In this document: positions 9,635 through 18,518 of the stretch, piece by piece
How positions within the stretch are numbered: the first letter of the stretch is position 1
How the letters are laid out: every line of letters begins with the position of its first letter
NCBI RefSeq assembly: GCF_009910675.1
Contig: NZ_RSEJ01000014.1
Coordinates: 62,001-126,000, forward strand
Origin: Photobacterium alginatilyticum
GTDB taxonomy: Bacteria; Pseudomonadota; Gammaproteobacteria; Enterobacterales; Vibrionaceae
DNA length: 64,000 nucleotides
Direction: 5' to 3'
Position numbers and translations under genes: made by a program
Notes under the pieces: model-generated
The model's database searches: none
What the model was told of the DNA's origin: nothing
Seen by the model: only the letters and a program-made list of their open reading frames with translations

Positions 9635-11737
9635 TCAGTTCTTCTGGCGTGATACGCGAACCACATTCGGCATGACCCGGATACGGCGCATGATATTGGC
9701 CAGATGAATTCGCCCCTTGGTCGTCAGGCGTACCGTGATGGTATAGAGTCGGCCATCTTTTTCTTCGGTTGCCAGGCCCTGGATATTGGAGCCGGTTGCC
9801 GCGATGGTATTGGTCAGATCGGCCAGCGCCCCCTGATGGTTCTGCATATCAACCTTCAGGTTGGTGACGAACTCCTGCTCGAAGTCCTCGCTCCACTCGA
9901 CCGGCATGTATTTGTCCGGCTCTTTCTGGTAGCCACGGATATTGGCGCACTCTTCCCGGTGGATCACCAGGCCTTTGCCCGGGCTGACATGGGCCATGAT
10001 CGGATCGCCATGGATTGGATGACAGCAGTTGGCAAAGGTCAGCAGGATACCGTCCGCCCCCTGGATCGGCAGGCGATGGGTGGTTTCCTTGACGGTCAGC
10101 TCATCGACATTGCCAAGCAGACGACGGGCAATCACCACGCTCATCAGCTCTCCAAGACCAATTGCGGCCAGCAGGTCGTCAATGGTCTCGAGGCGCAAAT
10201 CAGTCAGTACCTGATGCAGGTTATCCGGATCTATCTGGTCGATGCTCAGCTCGCCCAGTGCATGGTTGAGCAGACGGCGTCCCAGGGTGATGGATTCCTC
10301 GCGGCGCATGGTCTTGAGGACCTGGCGGATTTTTGTCCGCGCGCGCGAGGTCACGACATAATTGAGCCAGGCTGCATTCGGACGTGCGCCCGGTGCACTG
10401 ATAATGTCAATGGTCTGGCCGTTTTTCAGCGGCTTGCTCAGCGGGTAAGGTTGTCGCTCCACACGAGCACCGACACAGGCATTGCCGACATCGGTATGGA
10501 CAGCATAGGCAAAATCGACCGCCGTCGCCCCGACAGGCAGCTCGACAATCCGGCCTTTTGGCGTGAAGACGTACAGTTCATCCGGGAACAGGTCTGATTT
10601 GACGTTCTCGATGAACTCGAACGAGCTACCGGCACTTTGCTGCAGTTCCAGCAGGCTCTGCATCCAGCGCTGGGCCTTGACCTGCGCTGTCGTGCCGCTA
10701 CTTTCACCATCTTTGTAGGTCCAGTGGGCAGCCACCCCTTTGTCAGCCATCTGATCCATATCATCGGTACGGATCTGGACTTCGACCGGCACCCCGTGCG
10801 GGCCGACCAGCGAGGTATGTAGCGACTGGTAGCCATTGGCTTTCGGAATGGCGATATAGTCTTTCATCCGGCTCGGACGGGGCTTGTACAGGTTATGGAC
10901 CTGGCCAAGCACGCGGTAACAGGTATCCAGATCTGTGACCAGTACGCGGAAGGCGTAGATGTCCATGATCGAGTGGAAGCGCTGCTCCTTGTTCTTCATC
11001 TTGTTATAGATGGAGTACAGGTTCTTTTCGCGGCCCAGTACCTTGCCTTCGATCCCCGCATCGTCGAGACGTCCCTCGATTTCAGCGTGGATTTTGTTAA
11101 TCATTTCTTTGCGATTGCCGCGGGCAGCTGCCACCACTTCCTTCAGTACCCGGTAGCGGTTCGGATACAGCGCTTCAAAGCCCAGCTCTTCGAGCTCGGT
11201 CTTGATGTTGTGGATACCCAGGCGGTGGGCCAGCGGAGAGAAGATCTCCAGTGTTTCGCGGGCAATACGACGGCGTTTGTCCGGACGCAAGGCGCCGAGG
11301 GTTCGCATATTGTGCGTGCGGTCTGCGAGCTTGATCAGAATAACGCGGATGTCATGGGCCATGGCCATGATCATTTTACGGAAGTTCTCGGCTTGCGCTT
11401 CTTTGCGATCGCGGAACTTCAGTTTATCCAGCTTCGATACCCCGTCGACCAGCTCGGCTACCGTTGAGCCGAAACGGCTGTCGAGATCGTCTTTGGTGAC
11501 CTCGGTATCTTCGATAACGTCGTGGAGGAGGGCTGCCATCAGCGTCTCGTAGTCGAGGCGCATTTCCGCCAGGATGCGGGCGACGGCAATCGGGTGGATG
11601 ATATATGGTTCGCCGCTTGAGCGGGTCTGCCCTTCGTGGGCATCTCGCGCAACGAGATACGCCTGCCTGAGCGCCTCAATTTGAGACTCAGGCAGGTATT
11701 CGATTGCGACTTCTTTCAGGCTATCAAAAAGATACAA
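9635..11737 (-). CDS. spoT: Bifunctional (p)ppGpp synthetase/hydrolase SpoT
   Basis: A 700-residue RelA/SpoT protein. It has an intact HD hydrolase domain (HDVIED at 72-77, then ADRTHNMRTL), the synthetase domain (about 200-370), a TGS domain (YVFTPKGRIVELPVGATAVDFAYAVH), a helical region, and a C-terminal ACT domain. The full set of HD residues marks SpoT rather than RelA. It degrades, and weakly makes, the alarmone ppGpp in response to carbon, iron or fatty-acid starvation. It follows rpoZ by about 18 bases in the conserved gmk-rpoZ-spoT operon. Confidence 0.97.
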   Translation of the reverse strand: MYLFDSLKEVAIEYLPESQIEALRQAYLVARDAHEGQTRSSGEPYIIHPIAVARILAEMRLDYETLMAALLHDVIEDTEVTKDDLDSRFGSTVAELVDGVSKLDKLKFRDRKEAQAENFRKMIMAMAHDIRVILIKLADRTHNMRTLGALRPDKRRRIARETLEIFSPLAHRLGIHNIKTELEELGFEALYPNRYRVLKEVVAAARGNRKEMINKIHAEIEGRLDDAGIEGKVLGREKNLYSIYNKMKNKEQRFHSIMDIYAFRVLVTDLDTCYRVLGQVHNLYKPRPSRMKDYIAIPKANGYQSLHTSLVGPHGVPVEVQIRTDDMDQMADKGVAAHWTYKDGESSGTTAQVKAQRWMQSLLELQQSAGSSFEFIENVKSDLFPDELYVFTPKGRIVELPVGATAVDFAYAVHTDVGNACVGARVERQPYPLSKPLKNGQTIDIISAPGARPNAAWLNYVVTSRARTKIRQVLKTMRREESITLGRRLLNHALGELSIDQIDPDNLHQVLTDLRLETIDDLLAAIGLGELMSVVIARRLLGNVDELTVKETTHRLPIQGADGILLTFANCCHPIHGDPIMAHVSPGKGLVIHREECANIRGYQKEPDKYMPVEWSEDFEQEFVTNLKVDMQNHQGALADLTNTIAATGSNIQGLATEEKDGRLYTITVRLTTKGRIHLANIMRRIRVMPNVVRVSRQKN

Positions 11738-11755
11738 TTCGCCCGGTTCCCTGAA

Positions 11756-12031
11756 TTAACGGTGGTCGCCTGCAATAGCGCTAACGGCTGCTAGCTCTGC
11801 TGCTTCTTGCTCTTGAAGTTCCTGACGCTCGCGAGCATCCAGGATATCTTTAGTGATCAGGCCTTCTTCGATTTCACGAAGCGCGATCACTGTATACTTA
11901 TCGTTTTCTTCCGGAACCAGTGGATCCTTACCGCCAGTTTGCATCTGACGAGCGCGGCGTGAAGCAATTTGGATCAGATCGAAACGGTTGCCAATTTTAT
12001 CAACAGCGTCTTGAACGGTTACGCGTGCCAT
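11756..12031 (-). CDS. rpoZ: RNA polymerase omega subunit
   Basis: This 91-residue protein begins [20 protein letters not shown] and contains ASRRARQM and [12 protein letters not shown], the conserved omega features. Omega helps assemble the beta-prime subunit of RNA polymerase and forms part of the first ppGpp site. It sits between gmk and spoT, the usual arrangement, about 50 bases downstream of gmk. Confidence 0.97.
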   Translation of the reverse strand: MARVTVQDAVDKIGNRFDLIQIASRRARQMQTGGKDPLVPEENDKYTVIALREIEEGLITKDILDARERQELQEQEAAELAAVSAIAGDHR

Positions 12032-12081
12032 GGAGGACTCCAGTGGTTATATATAAAAGATGGGAAATTGTACAAAAATTG

Positions 12082-12720
<639 letters not shown>

Positions 12721-12867
12721 TCAGTGATAGAAGGGCGCGCAGATTATCATGATCTGGGCACAATTGAAATTATCTGGTTGCCTGAAAAATCATCTTTTTC
12801 AAACGTTATGGCCGTAATCTTAAGCCTAGATGGGTTTTGCGCTGATGTCTGCCTGTATAAAGCGATC

Positions 12868-12899
12868 AAAAAAGGCAGCGGTTGCGCTGCCTCTTTTGT
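12868..12899. terminator. Original yicC/gmk-side terminator, left outside the island
   Basis: A GGCAGCG / CGCTGCC stem is flanked by A residues on one side and T residues on the other, so it can act in both directions. It lies directly beyond the old yicC 3' end at 12915-12935. It was presumably the yicC terminator before the island separated it from the gene. Confidence 0.7.
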
Positions 12900-12914
12900 T
12901 TGCAAACGTGTTGA

Positions 12915-12935
12915 TTACTCGATGTTCTGGATCTG
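12915..12935 (-). other. attL: displaced original yicC 3' end
   Basis: On the minus strand these 21 bases encode QIQNIE followed by a stop, the same peptide that ends the intact yicC gene at 28362. The two copies differ at three third-codon positions, and the core TTCTGGATCTG (12925-12935 and 28372-28382) is identical. This is the pattern left when an element recombines within the 3' end of yicC and supplies its own synonymous end. The host yicC terminator lies just to the left. Confidence 0.9.
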
Positions 12936-13007
12936 AATGTTGTTTGTTTTTAATTTTTCACTAATAATCAATCACATAGCGGTGAATTTTCTTGTTGTTT
13001 TGTTTTT

Positions 13008-13027
13008 CAACCACCGAATTACCCACC
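13008..13027. repeat. Arm-type repeats near the left end of the island
   Basis: AACCACC (about 13009-13015) and TACCCACC (13020-13027) match the repeats found between the integrase gene and yicC at the other end. They are probably integrase arm-binding sites that were adjacent in the excised circle. Confidence 0.55.
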
Positions 13028-13028
13028 G

Positions 13029-14012
13029 CTAAAGGTTTTTCAATTGATCATAACGCTTGTCAATTAGTTCTTTGATAACCTGGCTGATGTTACTGTCTTC
13101 TTGTTGTACGAGCCAGGAAAGCCTTTCTTTGGTTCTGTCAGTCATAGAAACGCTGTAAGGTCTTTTACCGTTAGTCTTTTCTCTGAATTTCTTCTGATTC
13201 CATGCAGCTTTCATCTTTCGAATGGTTAATTCGGTTTCCGCTGGATGCATTAGTAGTTGATAATCAAAGTATGCTATCAGCGCATGATAGCTTTCATCTA
13301 AGTCAATAGGTTTCCAAGGTAAGCAAAACCGGCGTAGGTTGTTGTTTAGGTAATCAATGCATGACTCAATTTGATCTTTGTTCTTTCGGTCAAACCAGTT
13401 CACAAGTTTTTTATGATTGCTTGAGGAGTAGCATTTGTGCCACAAATCATTGATTAAATCGATTAGGTATTCCTGCCCCTTAAGGTCAATATTACTCTCA
13501 AAGAAAGCTTTTCTAATTAAGCGATAGCGTGATTTTTGTCCTGTTAATGACTTCGTTTTTTTACGAGGCATTATCACTTTGATATTGAAGGGAGTTCTGA
13601 GAAAAGAATCAGAAGATGGCAAGTTGCGAGTGTTGTGATCAAGAGGGGTGAAGTTGTATTTCTCTCTATTTTCTCTGTTTGAGTTGCCAAATAGCTCTCT
13701 ATTGTTTGCATGGCACATTAATAATGCGATGCAGAACCCACAGGCCCTGTAACTATTTTTGAGGTATGAAAGTTCCTCATCTGCTAATTGATGCGTATTG
13801 TTGAAATTCGTTATGAGCTCATTGATCAATTCTTGTTTCTTTGAACCACTTTCTATACGTCCTATTTCATTGTTTAGGGCGTGGTTTGCATCATCAATTG
13901 TTTCGCTTTCTTCAATTAAGCCCCTTTCGATATCGAGGAGTTCTTCGAGCTCTTCTGCATAGTAAATTGCTTCTCGCCAAGAGTGAGCATGTAACACTTT
14001 TGAACCACCCAT
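13029..14012 (-). CDS. Island protein with C-terminal ribbon-helix-helix-like segment, function unknown
   Basis: I do not recognise this family. The frame opens at a TTG (14018), but the ATG at 14012 follows a good AGGAAGG site and gives 327 residues. The first 80 residues are rich in charged helix-forming residues. The middle contains a basic stretch (PRKKTKSLTGQKSRYRLIRK). The last 45 residues (RPYSVSMTDRTKERLSWLV, then NISQVIKELIDKRY) resemble a ribbon-helix-helix DNA-binding fold: a short strand followed by two helices. It is the gene nearest the left attachment site and is AT-rich. A DNA-binding or accessory mobility role is possible but unproven. Confidence 0.6.
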   Translation of the reverse strand: MGGSKVLHAHSWREAIYYAEELEELLDIERGLIEESETIDDANHALNNEIGRIESGSKKQELINELITNFNNTHQLADEELSYLKNSYRACGFCIALLMCHANNRELFGNSNRENREKYNFTPLDHNTRNLPSSDSFLRTPFNIKVIMPRKKTKSLTGQKSRYRLIRKAFFESNIDLKGQEYLIDLINDLWHKCYSSSNHKKLVNWFDRKNKDQIESCIDYLNNNLRRFCLPWKPIDLDESYHALIAYFDYQLLMHPAETELTIRKMKAAWNQKKFREKTNGKRPYSVSMTDRTKERLSWLVQQEDSNISQVIKELIDKRYDQLKNL

Positions 14013-14439
14013 TAACAACCTTCCTCGTAGATAAATTCCAGAATGCCAAACATTTACCTACTATTTTTAACGTAACTTGTTAAAAGTTTCCAGTGTTAAA
14101 CTGTTGTTTTGATGGTGATTACACAGTAATTAATCAGTGATGAAATTAATCTAATAGATATGGTGTTGCTTGGGTTTTAGGTGGATAGGGCCTATTTTTA
14201 CTCATTCAAAAGGATGAAATCGATAATTTCGGAGTGCAATGAATGCCATGTTATCTCGAAGATATCTTGATTCAACGGGGAGGTGACAAGGTTACGGGGT
14301 CGTAAATGTGACGGTATGATTAATATACGTAATAGCTCTTCTAGAAGTATCTATACCTACCCTAGTAGGTTAGAGAGATAAATCTGTAAAAAATAATATG
14401 AGTAGAGATACCTGTGAACAAACAACACAGGAATCACTC
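14013..14439. other. Divergent intergenic region upstream of the Gp2-like gene
   Basis: About 427 AT-rich bases separate divergent genes. They hold a small hairpin CCTAC / GTAGG (14356-14369) and the half-dyad GTAAAAAATAAT (14386-14397), which matches the first half of the dyads at 17963 and 18618. Because the downstream gene resembles a replication initiator, this region is a candidate island origin. No iterons were seen. Confidence 0.4.
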
Positions 14440-15105
14440 ATGAAAGATGATACTTACCATGGATTACTTATCCAGGGATCAATCGAAGACCACAACCCTC
14501 GCTATCTCGATCGGCTTATGTCGACGATGGAATCTTCACTATCAGAACATCCTCGAACTTATGCAATTAGAGTCGATCTTAGATTGCCGAACGTTGATGG
14601 TTTCTTCGACTGTCTAAGTCGAGATGAAATTGTTAGCTACAACAGAAATCGAACAAATTTGATGAAACGATTTACGGAATCGTTGAACGCAAAGATTAAA
14701 GCTCAAGAGCGAAGAAAGCGTAGAGATGGGAAAAGGGTATATCCTTGTATCATGAGGCATATATGGGCAAAAGAACGCGATACATCAATAAATGAACACT
14801 ACCATCTTGTCTTATTTTTCAATAAGGACAGGTTCTATCAAGCTGGTAACTATAAGCATGAAGGGAGCTTAGCATCACTGATTATCGAATCGTGGGCCAG
14901 TGCTCTTGGTTGTGAAGTTGAAGATAGTTTTCGTTTAGTGCATTTTCCTCCAAATCATGGATATTACCTAAATGAAAACAGTGAGCAGTTTTCACAGCAG
15001 TACCATGATTTATTTTATCGGATAAGCTATCTGGCTAAGAAGAGAACTAAGCATTATGGAGAGGGACACCGTTGCTTTGGCTGTAGCACTCGGCAAGCTC
15101 GCTAA
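14440..15105 (+). CDS. Inovirus Gp2-like / YagK-YfjJ family protein
   Basis: The protein (221 residues) shows an N-terminal region with YAIRVDLRLPNVD and a central EHYHLVLFFNKDRFY carrying an H-hydrophobic-H motif, as in inovirus Gp2 and the YagK/YfjJ proteins of CP4-type elements. These are thought to be related to HUH replication endonucleases. A C-terminal RISYLAKKRTKHYGEGHRCFGCS segment is also typical. An upstream in-frame ATG at 14398 lacks a ribosome site, while the ATG at 14440 follows AGGA. The likely role is island replication or nicking, inferred from family only. Confidence 0.72.
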   Translation: MKDDTYHGLLIQGSIEDHNPRYLDRLMSTMESSLSEHPRTYAIRVDLRLPNVDGFFDCLSRDEIVSYNRNRTNLMKRFTESLNAKIKAQERRKRRDGKRVYPCIMRHIWAKERDTSINEHYHLVLFFNKDRFYQAGNYKHEGSLASLIIESWASALGCEVEDSFRLVHFPPNHGYYLNENSEQFSQQYHDLFYRISYLAKKRTKHYGEGHRCFGCSTRQAR

Positions 15106-15135
15106 GGGATAAAAAATAAAGGGGAGCGAATCCCC

Positions 15136-15636
15136 TTATCCTTTGTGACGATGTCTTAAGTCCCATACGCGCCACTGACTCGCTTGAATGTGCGCACGAG
15201 CGTCACGTTTAAGCTGAGCCAATGTGAAGGTGCTTGAGAAGATGTCACCGCTTAGACAGTAACTACAAAACTGATGGCAGTTTTCATTTAGCAGGGAATA
15301 GTCTGTTTGCACACCAAGCATGGCTTCTGCAATTTGAGCGGTAAACTCACTACCAATGGAATGGCCGTGAGCATTACAACTCACGTAAATGGAAATCGCT
15401 GTGGTATCAGCTAGGAACTGATGAATCGATACGGCTTCGATAAGACCAGTGCCATTACGATGGATGATACGACCATTTCCCACGTAGACACCTGAATGTT
15501 CAGCCGTTCCAAACGCGAGATCGCAATACACAATACTACCTCTTACTGGGCTGTTAGTTTTCCAGAATAAATTTTGAATTAAACTTTTCGATAAGTTGCT
15601 TACTAGAAAGCTTCCTATTGCGTTATATGGGTTCAT
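15136..15636 (-). CDS. LRAT-like NlpC/P60-superfamily protein
   Basis: This 166-residue protein has the order expected for the lecithin-retinol-acyltransferase-like branch of the NlpC/P60 papain fold: RGSIVYCDLAFGTAEHSGVYVGNGRIIHRNG with the catalytic His in EHSG, and later NENCHQFCSYCLSG with the nucleophile Cys in NCxxF. Bacterial members occur in toxins, phages and islands and may act as acyltransferases, peptidases or lipid-modifying enzymes. No signal peptide is evident. It is the last gene of the minus-strand island cluster. Its target is unknown. Confidence 0.68.
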   Translation of the reverse strand: MNPYNAIGSFLVSNLSKSLIQNLFWKTNSPVRGSIVYCDLAFGTAEHSGVYVGNGRIIHRNGTGLIEAVSIHQFLADTTAISIYVSCNAHGHSIGSEFTAQIAEAMLGVQTDYSLLNENCHQFCSYCLSGDIFSSTFTLAQLKRDARAHIQASQWRVWDLRHRHKG

Positions 15637-15737
15637 GTTATTTGCTCTAAAGTGTGATATTTACGAAACTAAAAAAGGCTCTGAGCCTAATGTTTATAAG
15701 GGTTTGATGGTCCCGCCCCCTTAGTAATTGAACTGGC

Positions 15738-16298
15738 TTAAAGCTCAAGAGAAACAAAGTCTTTATCAACTTCGTCTTGCGTAATACCGATATAGCGAAG
15801 GGTGACGCCTTCAGACGTGTGACGAAGCATTTTCATAACACGGCCTATATCTTTGGTGGACTGGTAGAGAAAGTAGCCTCGCGTCTTTCGCATCGAGTGA
15901 GTACCTAAAGCGATATTCAGCTCTTGGCCTACTTGCTGAAAAGCCATCGACACGGCGCGTCGCGTGATTGGCTGTGGTGGTTTGTTTTTCAGTTGTTGAC
16001 ATCGGTGTGATTGAAATAAGTAGATGTGGTCGGGATGCTTTTCTCTCAATCTGGCAATATGCTGCTGGGCTATCGTATTTAGCTGAATGTTTGCTAGCTT
16101 GCCCGTTTTGCTTTCACGGATAATGAGCCGGTCATCATGAATGTCTTCAAAGCGAATCGATAACAAATCAGAAATCCGCAGTGCTAGGTTTAATCCGATA
16201 TGCCACACATCGGCCATCTGTGGATTACAACGAATACTCAATAGATGACCAACCATGCGTATGGTGTCATCGTCTTTGATTGCTTGGACCTCAGCCAT
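15738..16298 (-). CDS. Small tyrosine recombinase (second recombinase of the island)
   Basis: A protein of 186 residues consisting almost only of the catalytic domain of tyrosine recombinases. It has the first Arg in LALRISDLLSIR, the HxxR box in GTHSMRKTRG, and the second His and nucleophile Tyr in LRHTSEGVTLRYIGI. The frame extends further upstream, but the ATG at 16298 follows a GGAAG ribosome site at proper spacing. It lacks an arm-binding domain, so it may act like FimB/XerC-type enzymes on a small site. A strongly structured region lies just upstream. It is distinct from the P4-type integrase at the right end. Confidence 0.82.
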   Translation of the reverse strand: MAEVQAIKDDDTIRMVGHLLSIRCNPQMADVWHIGLNLALRISDLLSIRFEDIHDDRLIIRESKTGKLANIQLNTIAQQHIARLREKHPDHIYLFQSHRCQQLKNKPPQPITRRAVSMAFQQVGQELNIALGTHSMRKTRGYFLYQSTKDIGRVMKMLRHTSEGVTLRYIGITQDEVDKDFVSLEL

Positions 16299-16338
16299 AA
16301 TCTGCTTCCTTTTTTGTCTGTAGAAAGATGTTTTAGGA

Positions 16339-16436
16339 AGCACAGAGCAGACGATATTAAGGAACCCTTATACAGTAAGGGATGGAAGCTTCCCGTTTTA
16401 ACAATATGGGAAGCAGCCTCGTTTTAGCTCTGTGCT
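16339..16436. repeat. Nested inverted repeats upstream of the small recombinase
   Basis: Arms AGCACAGAGC (16339-16348) and GCTCTGTGCT (16427-16436) pair perfectly across 78 bases. Inside lie CCCTTA-tacag-TAAGGG (16365-16381) and GCTTCCC / GGGAAGC (16388-16394 and 16408-16414). Together they can form a three-way junction. It may be a recombination site, a transfer or replication structure, or a structured leader of the recombinase mRNA. Confidence 0.7.
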
Positions 16437-16509
16437 GGTGGTTGTGTTGAATGTTTGTGACATGAATTTGAGCGGGGTGGTCAGTGGATATGATTGCTAC
16501 CTGTGATGC

Positions 16510-16938
16510 TTAACTGTACTCAACCTCAATTTGGTCGTAGGCATTCATTTCTAAATAAGCCAGAAAGTTACACTCCCACATTTCATACAGCTCGGTTGTT
16601 TCTTGGAGGTACATACCAAGCCACCCGCTGAAACGAGCGAAAGCGACGCTGTTAGCAAAATCAAAAGCCAAGTCTGGAACGAGCTCCGGTGTACCGTCTC
16701 CCACATAAACAAGGTCAGTGATCTCACTAATAGCAGTATGGCTGTCTTTGACATCCACCGTAATAAAGACAGGGTGAAAGCCGCCGTCTTCAGAGTAATA
16801 ACTGGTGTCTCGATAATTGATTGTTACCTTGCCTCGATAATTAACATCATCGATAGAGCGTTTGATTAACTCGGTGAGTTGATGTGAAGGCTTAGCGCGC
16901 TTGCACGCGAACATAGCCAGGTTAGCAGCTTGATTCAT
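16510..16938 (-). CDS. DUF2787 family protein
   Basis: This 142-residue protein contains INYRDTSYYSEDGGFHPVFITV, ISEITDLVYVGDG and DFANSVAFARFSGWLG, followed by YEMWECNFLAYLEMNAYDQIEVEY. This pattern is typical of DUF2787, a family common in mobile islands of Vibrio and relatives. The function is unknown. It follows AGAGGT at good spacing. It lies downstream of a second protein of similar type and a RadC-like gene, and the three probably form one operon. Confidence 0.72.
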   Translation of the reverse strand: MNQAANLAMFACKRAKPSHQLTELIKRSIDDVNYRGKVTINYRDTSYYSEDGGFHPVFITVDVKDSHTAISEITDLVYVGDGTPELVPDLAFDFANSVAFARFSGWLGMYLQETTELYEMWECNFLAYLEMNAYDQIEVEYS

Positions 16939-16964
16939 AGGGACCTCTTTGAAGTAAGTTAGGA

Positions 16965-17390
16965 TTAACGAACGGATGTGATGTTGATTGAGATTGCAGG
17001 TTGCGTGATGAGAGTGTGTGTGATGGCTTTAAGCCAGCTAGCAAGTAAGGTTTGTACTTCTGGCCGTTGTAAGCTGCACTGTTTAATCTCTGGGTGATAG
17101 AACCAACAACCTGCGAAGTTGAAATACAGCGATAACTCTTTTTGTGGCGTACCAGTAACCATCACATCAAAGGTGGCAATAAAGCGAAGTTGCCAAGGTG
17201 TTTTGCTTGATGCTCGCTCTAATTGAATTTCGATTGGTTGAAAGCGACTATTCATATCTTTAGACCGTATGTTTAACGCTACCCGCTCGACTGTATTCGG
17301 GATTACGTTTTCAGACATTAGTGCTTCAAGAAAACAATGCATGGGACTAACGAGTTCATCATTTAGCCCAGAAATAGAAAACTTATTCAT
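16965..17390 (-). CDS. DUF2787-like protein, second copy
   Basis: The ATG at 17390 overlaps the RadC-like stop codon (ATGA) and follows AAGGGG, which favours this start over an ATG ten codons upstream that lies inside radC. The resulting protein has 141 residues. [23 protein letters not shown] and [13 protein letters not shown], followed by [10 protein letters not shown], recall the strand pattern of DUF2787 next door, but the match is weaker and the usual GGFHPV is altered to RFQPI. Paralogous duplication is plausible. Function is unknown. Confidence 0.62.
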   Translation of the reverse strand: MNKFSISGLNDELVSPMHCFLEALMSENVIPNTVERVALNIRSKDMNSRFQPIEIQLERASSKTPWQLRFIATFDVMVTGTPQKELSLYFNFAGCWFYHPEIKQCSLQRPEVQTLLASWLKAITHTLITQPAISINITSVR

Positions 17391-17863
17391 ACCCACCCCT
17401 TTTCTGCAAATGAAACACAATCCTCACCCACAACGATGTGGTCTAATACTCGGATATCGACCAGCTTTAGTGCATCCACTAGCCGCTGTGTAATTCGCCT
17501 ATCAGCTTGAGAGGGCTCTGCAATACCTGAAGGGTGGTTGTGAGCAAAAACTACCGCAGCGGCGTTGTGGTTTAGCGCTGCCTTGACCACCTCGCGTGGA
17601 TAGATAGAGGCGGCATCGATGGTGCCAAAGAACAACTCTTCAAATCCGATTAATTGATGTTGGTTATCAAGAAACATCACAGCAAACACTTCACGGTCGT
17701 GAGCTCCTAACTTGAGCTTTAAGTAGTCTTTAACATTGGTGGGGTTAGTGAAGGTGCCTTCTCGTTTGTATTTCGTAGCCAGTGCTTCGGCTGCACGTTC
17801 TAACAGTTCATTTAACTCTGAAGTTTTGAATGGGTAATCGTGTTTGTTGTTAGAGTCACGCAT
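17387..17863 (-). CDS. RadC-like JAB/MPN-domain protein of the island
   Basis: This 158-residue protein holds the RadC JAMM domain: [20 protein letters not shown], then HNHPSG (108-113) and the metal-binding Asp in SQADRRIT. It lacks the N-terminal helix-hairpin-helix part of the chromosomal RadC at 33846. The ATG at 17863 follows AAGGAG; an ATG six codons earlier contains that site and is less likely. Similar short RadC proteins (YeeS, YfjY, YkfG) are common in islands and cryptic prophages, and their biochemical role is not established. It starts the minus-strand operon and shares its upstream region with the RNase HI-like gene. Confidence 0.85.
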   Translation of the reverse strand: MRDSNNKHDYPFKTSELNELLERAAEALATKYKREGTFTNPTNVKDYLKLKLGAHDREVFAVMFLDNQHQLIGFEELFFGTIDAASIYPREVVKAALNHNAAAVVFAHNHPSGIAEPSQADRRITQRLVDALKLVDIRVLDHIVVGEDCVSFAEKGWV

Positions 17864-17962
17864 AAGAGCTCCTTGGATCATCTGTTTGGTTATGCGTACT
17901 GATGAAATATATCTGAGAGAGTTTTGAATCGGGGCATGAAGGGAGAGAATTTCCAGAGACAG

Positions 17963-17992
17963 GTAAAAAATAACTCTCTTGCCGTTGTTATG
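17963..17992. promoter_or_regulatory. Candidate activator-binding dyad A
   Basis: GTAAAAAATAAC is followed after about ten bases by TTGTTATG, forming the dyad ATAAC / GTTAT. A very similar 30-bp element lies at 18618-18647. The geometry (AT-rich half-sites with a spacer of about 12) resembles FlhCD-type boxes. In yicC islands, SetCD from SXT/R391 elements activates key promoters. It lies between divergent radC-like and RNase HI-like genes and may serve either. Confidence 0.5.
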
Positions 17993-18075
17993 TAGAAATC
18001 GCTGTAAAGCAAGTTATTAACAATCAATCCGAATCAAAGAATGCATGGGCTTTTTAGGCTCTGGAGAGTATCAAA

Positions 18076-18513
18076 ATGAACAAAGAAATTTATGTGGAAG
18101 CAGCCATCGTAGAGAAGCGAAGAGGGCGTCTAGTTGGTGGAGTAGGGCTGGTTATATTCGATGAAAGTGGGAGTATGGCTGATGAAGACTGGCGATACTT
18201 TGACAGTATCATAGATCATCATTACCTAGAGTTATCAGCGCTTGCTTTTGGGCTAAAGCATGCCAGAGATGGCGACATTATTTATTCCAGTAGTGATTAT
18301 TGCGTTTCAGGCTTTAATGAGTGGCTTAGTGGTTGGAAACGTCGAAATTGGCGTAAAGCAAATAAAAAGCCGATAGCTAATCAAGACCTTTGGGAGTTAG
18401 TGGATGAGCGAAGTGTAGATAAGCAGGTTGAGGTGAGAAAAGTCGCGGCCTGTTCCGCAGGCAAAGACGCCGCTTATAGATACGCTCTCGCGGTGGCGAA
18501 CCGTCAGTTGTAA
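18076..18513 (+). CDS. RNase HI-like protein with altered catalytic residues
   Basis: This 145-residue protein matches the RNase HI fold most clearly in ELSALAFGLKHARDGDIIYSS, with the helix Glu (E48 in E. coli numbering), and in FNEWLSGWKRRNWRKANKKPI, then NQDLWELVDE, the typical basic substrate-handling loop. The usual third acidic residue in TDSQYV is replaced by Ser (SSSDYC), and the first acidic strand residue appears as Glu in YVEAAIV. The last Asp may be kept (GKDAAYRYAL). It may bind RNA-DNA hybrids without cutting them. GGAGAG precedes the ATG. Confidence 0.7.
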   Translation: MNKEIYVEAAIVEKRRGRLVGGVGLVIFDESGSMADEDWRYFDSIIDHHYLELSALAFGLKHARDGDIIYSSSDYCVSGFNEWLSGWKRRNWRKANKKPIANQDLWELVDERSVDKQVEVRKVAACSAGKDAAYRYALAVANRQL

Positions 18514-18518
18514 TGACA

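Noticed and set aside
9704..10597. 297-residue plus-strand frame
   Set aside because: It is antisense to spoT and has no recognisable domain.
14398..14439. Upstream ATG of the Gp2-like gene
   Set aside because: It overlaps the AT-rich half-dyad and lacks a ribosome site; the next ATG has AGGA at good spacing.
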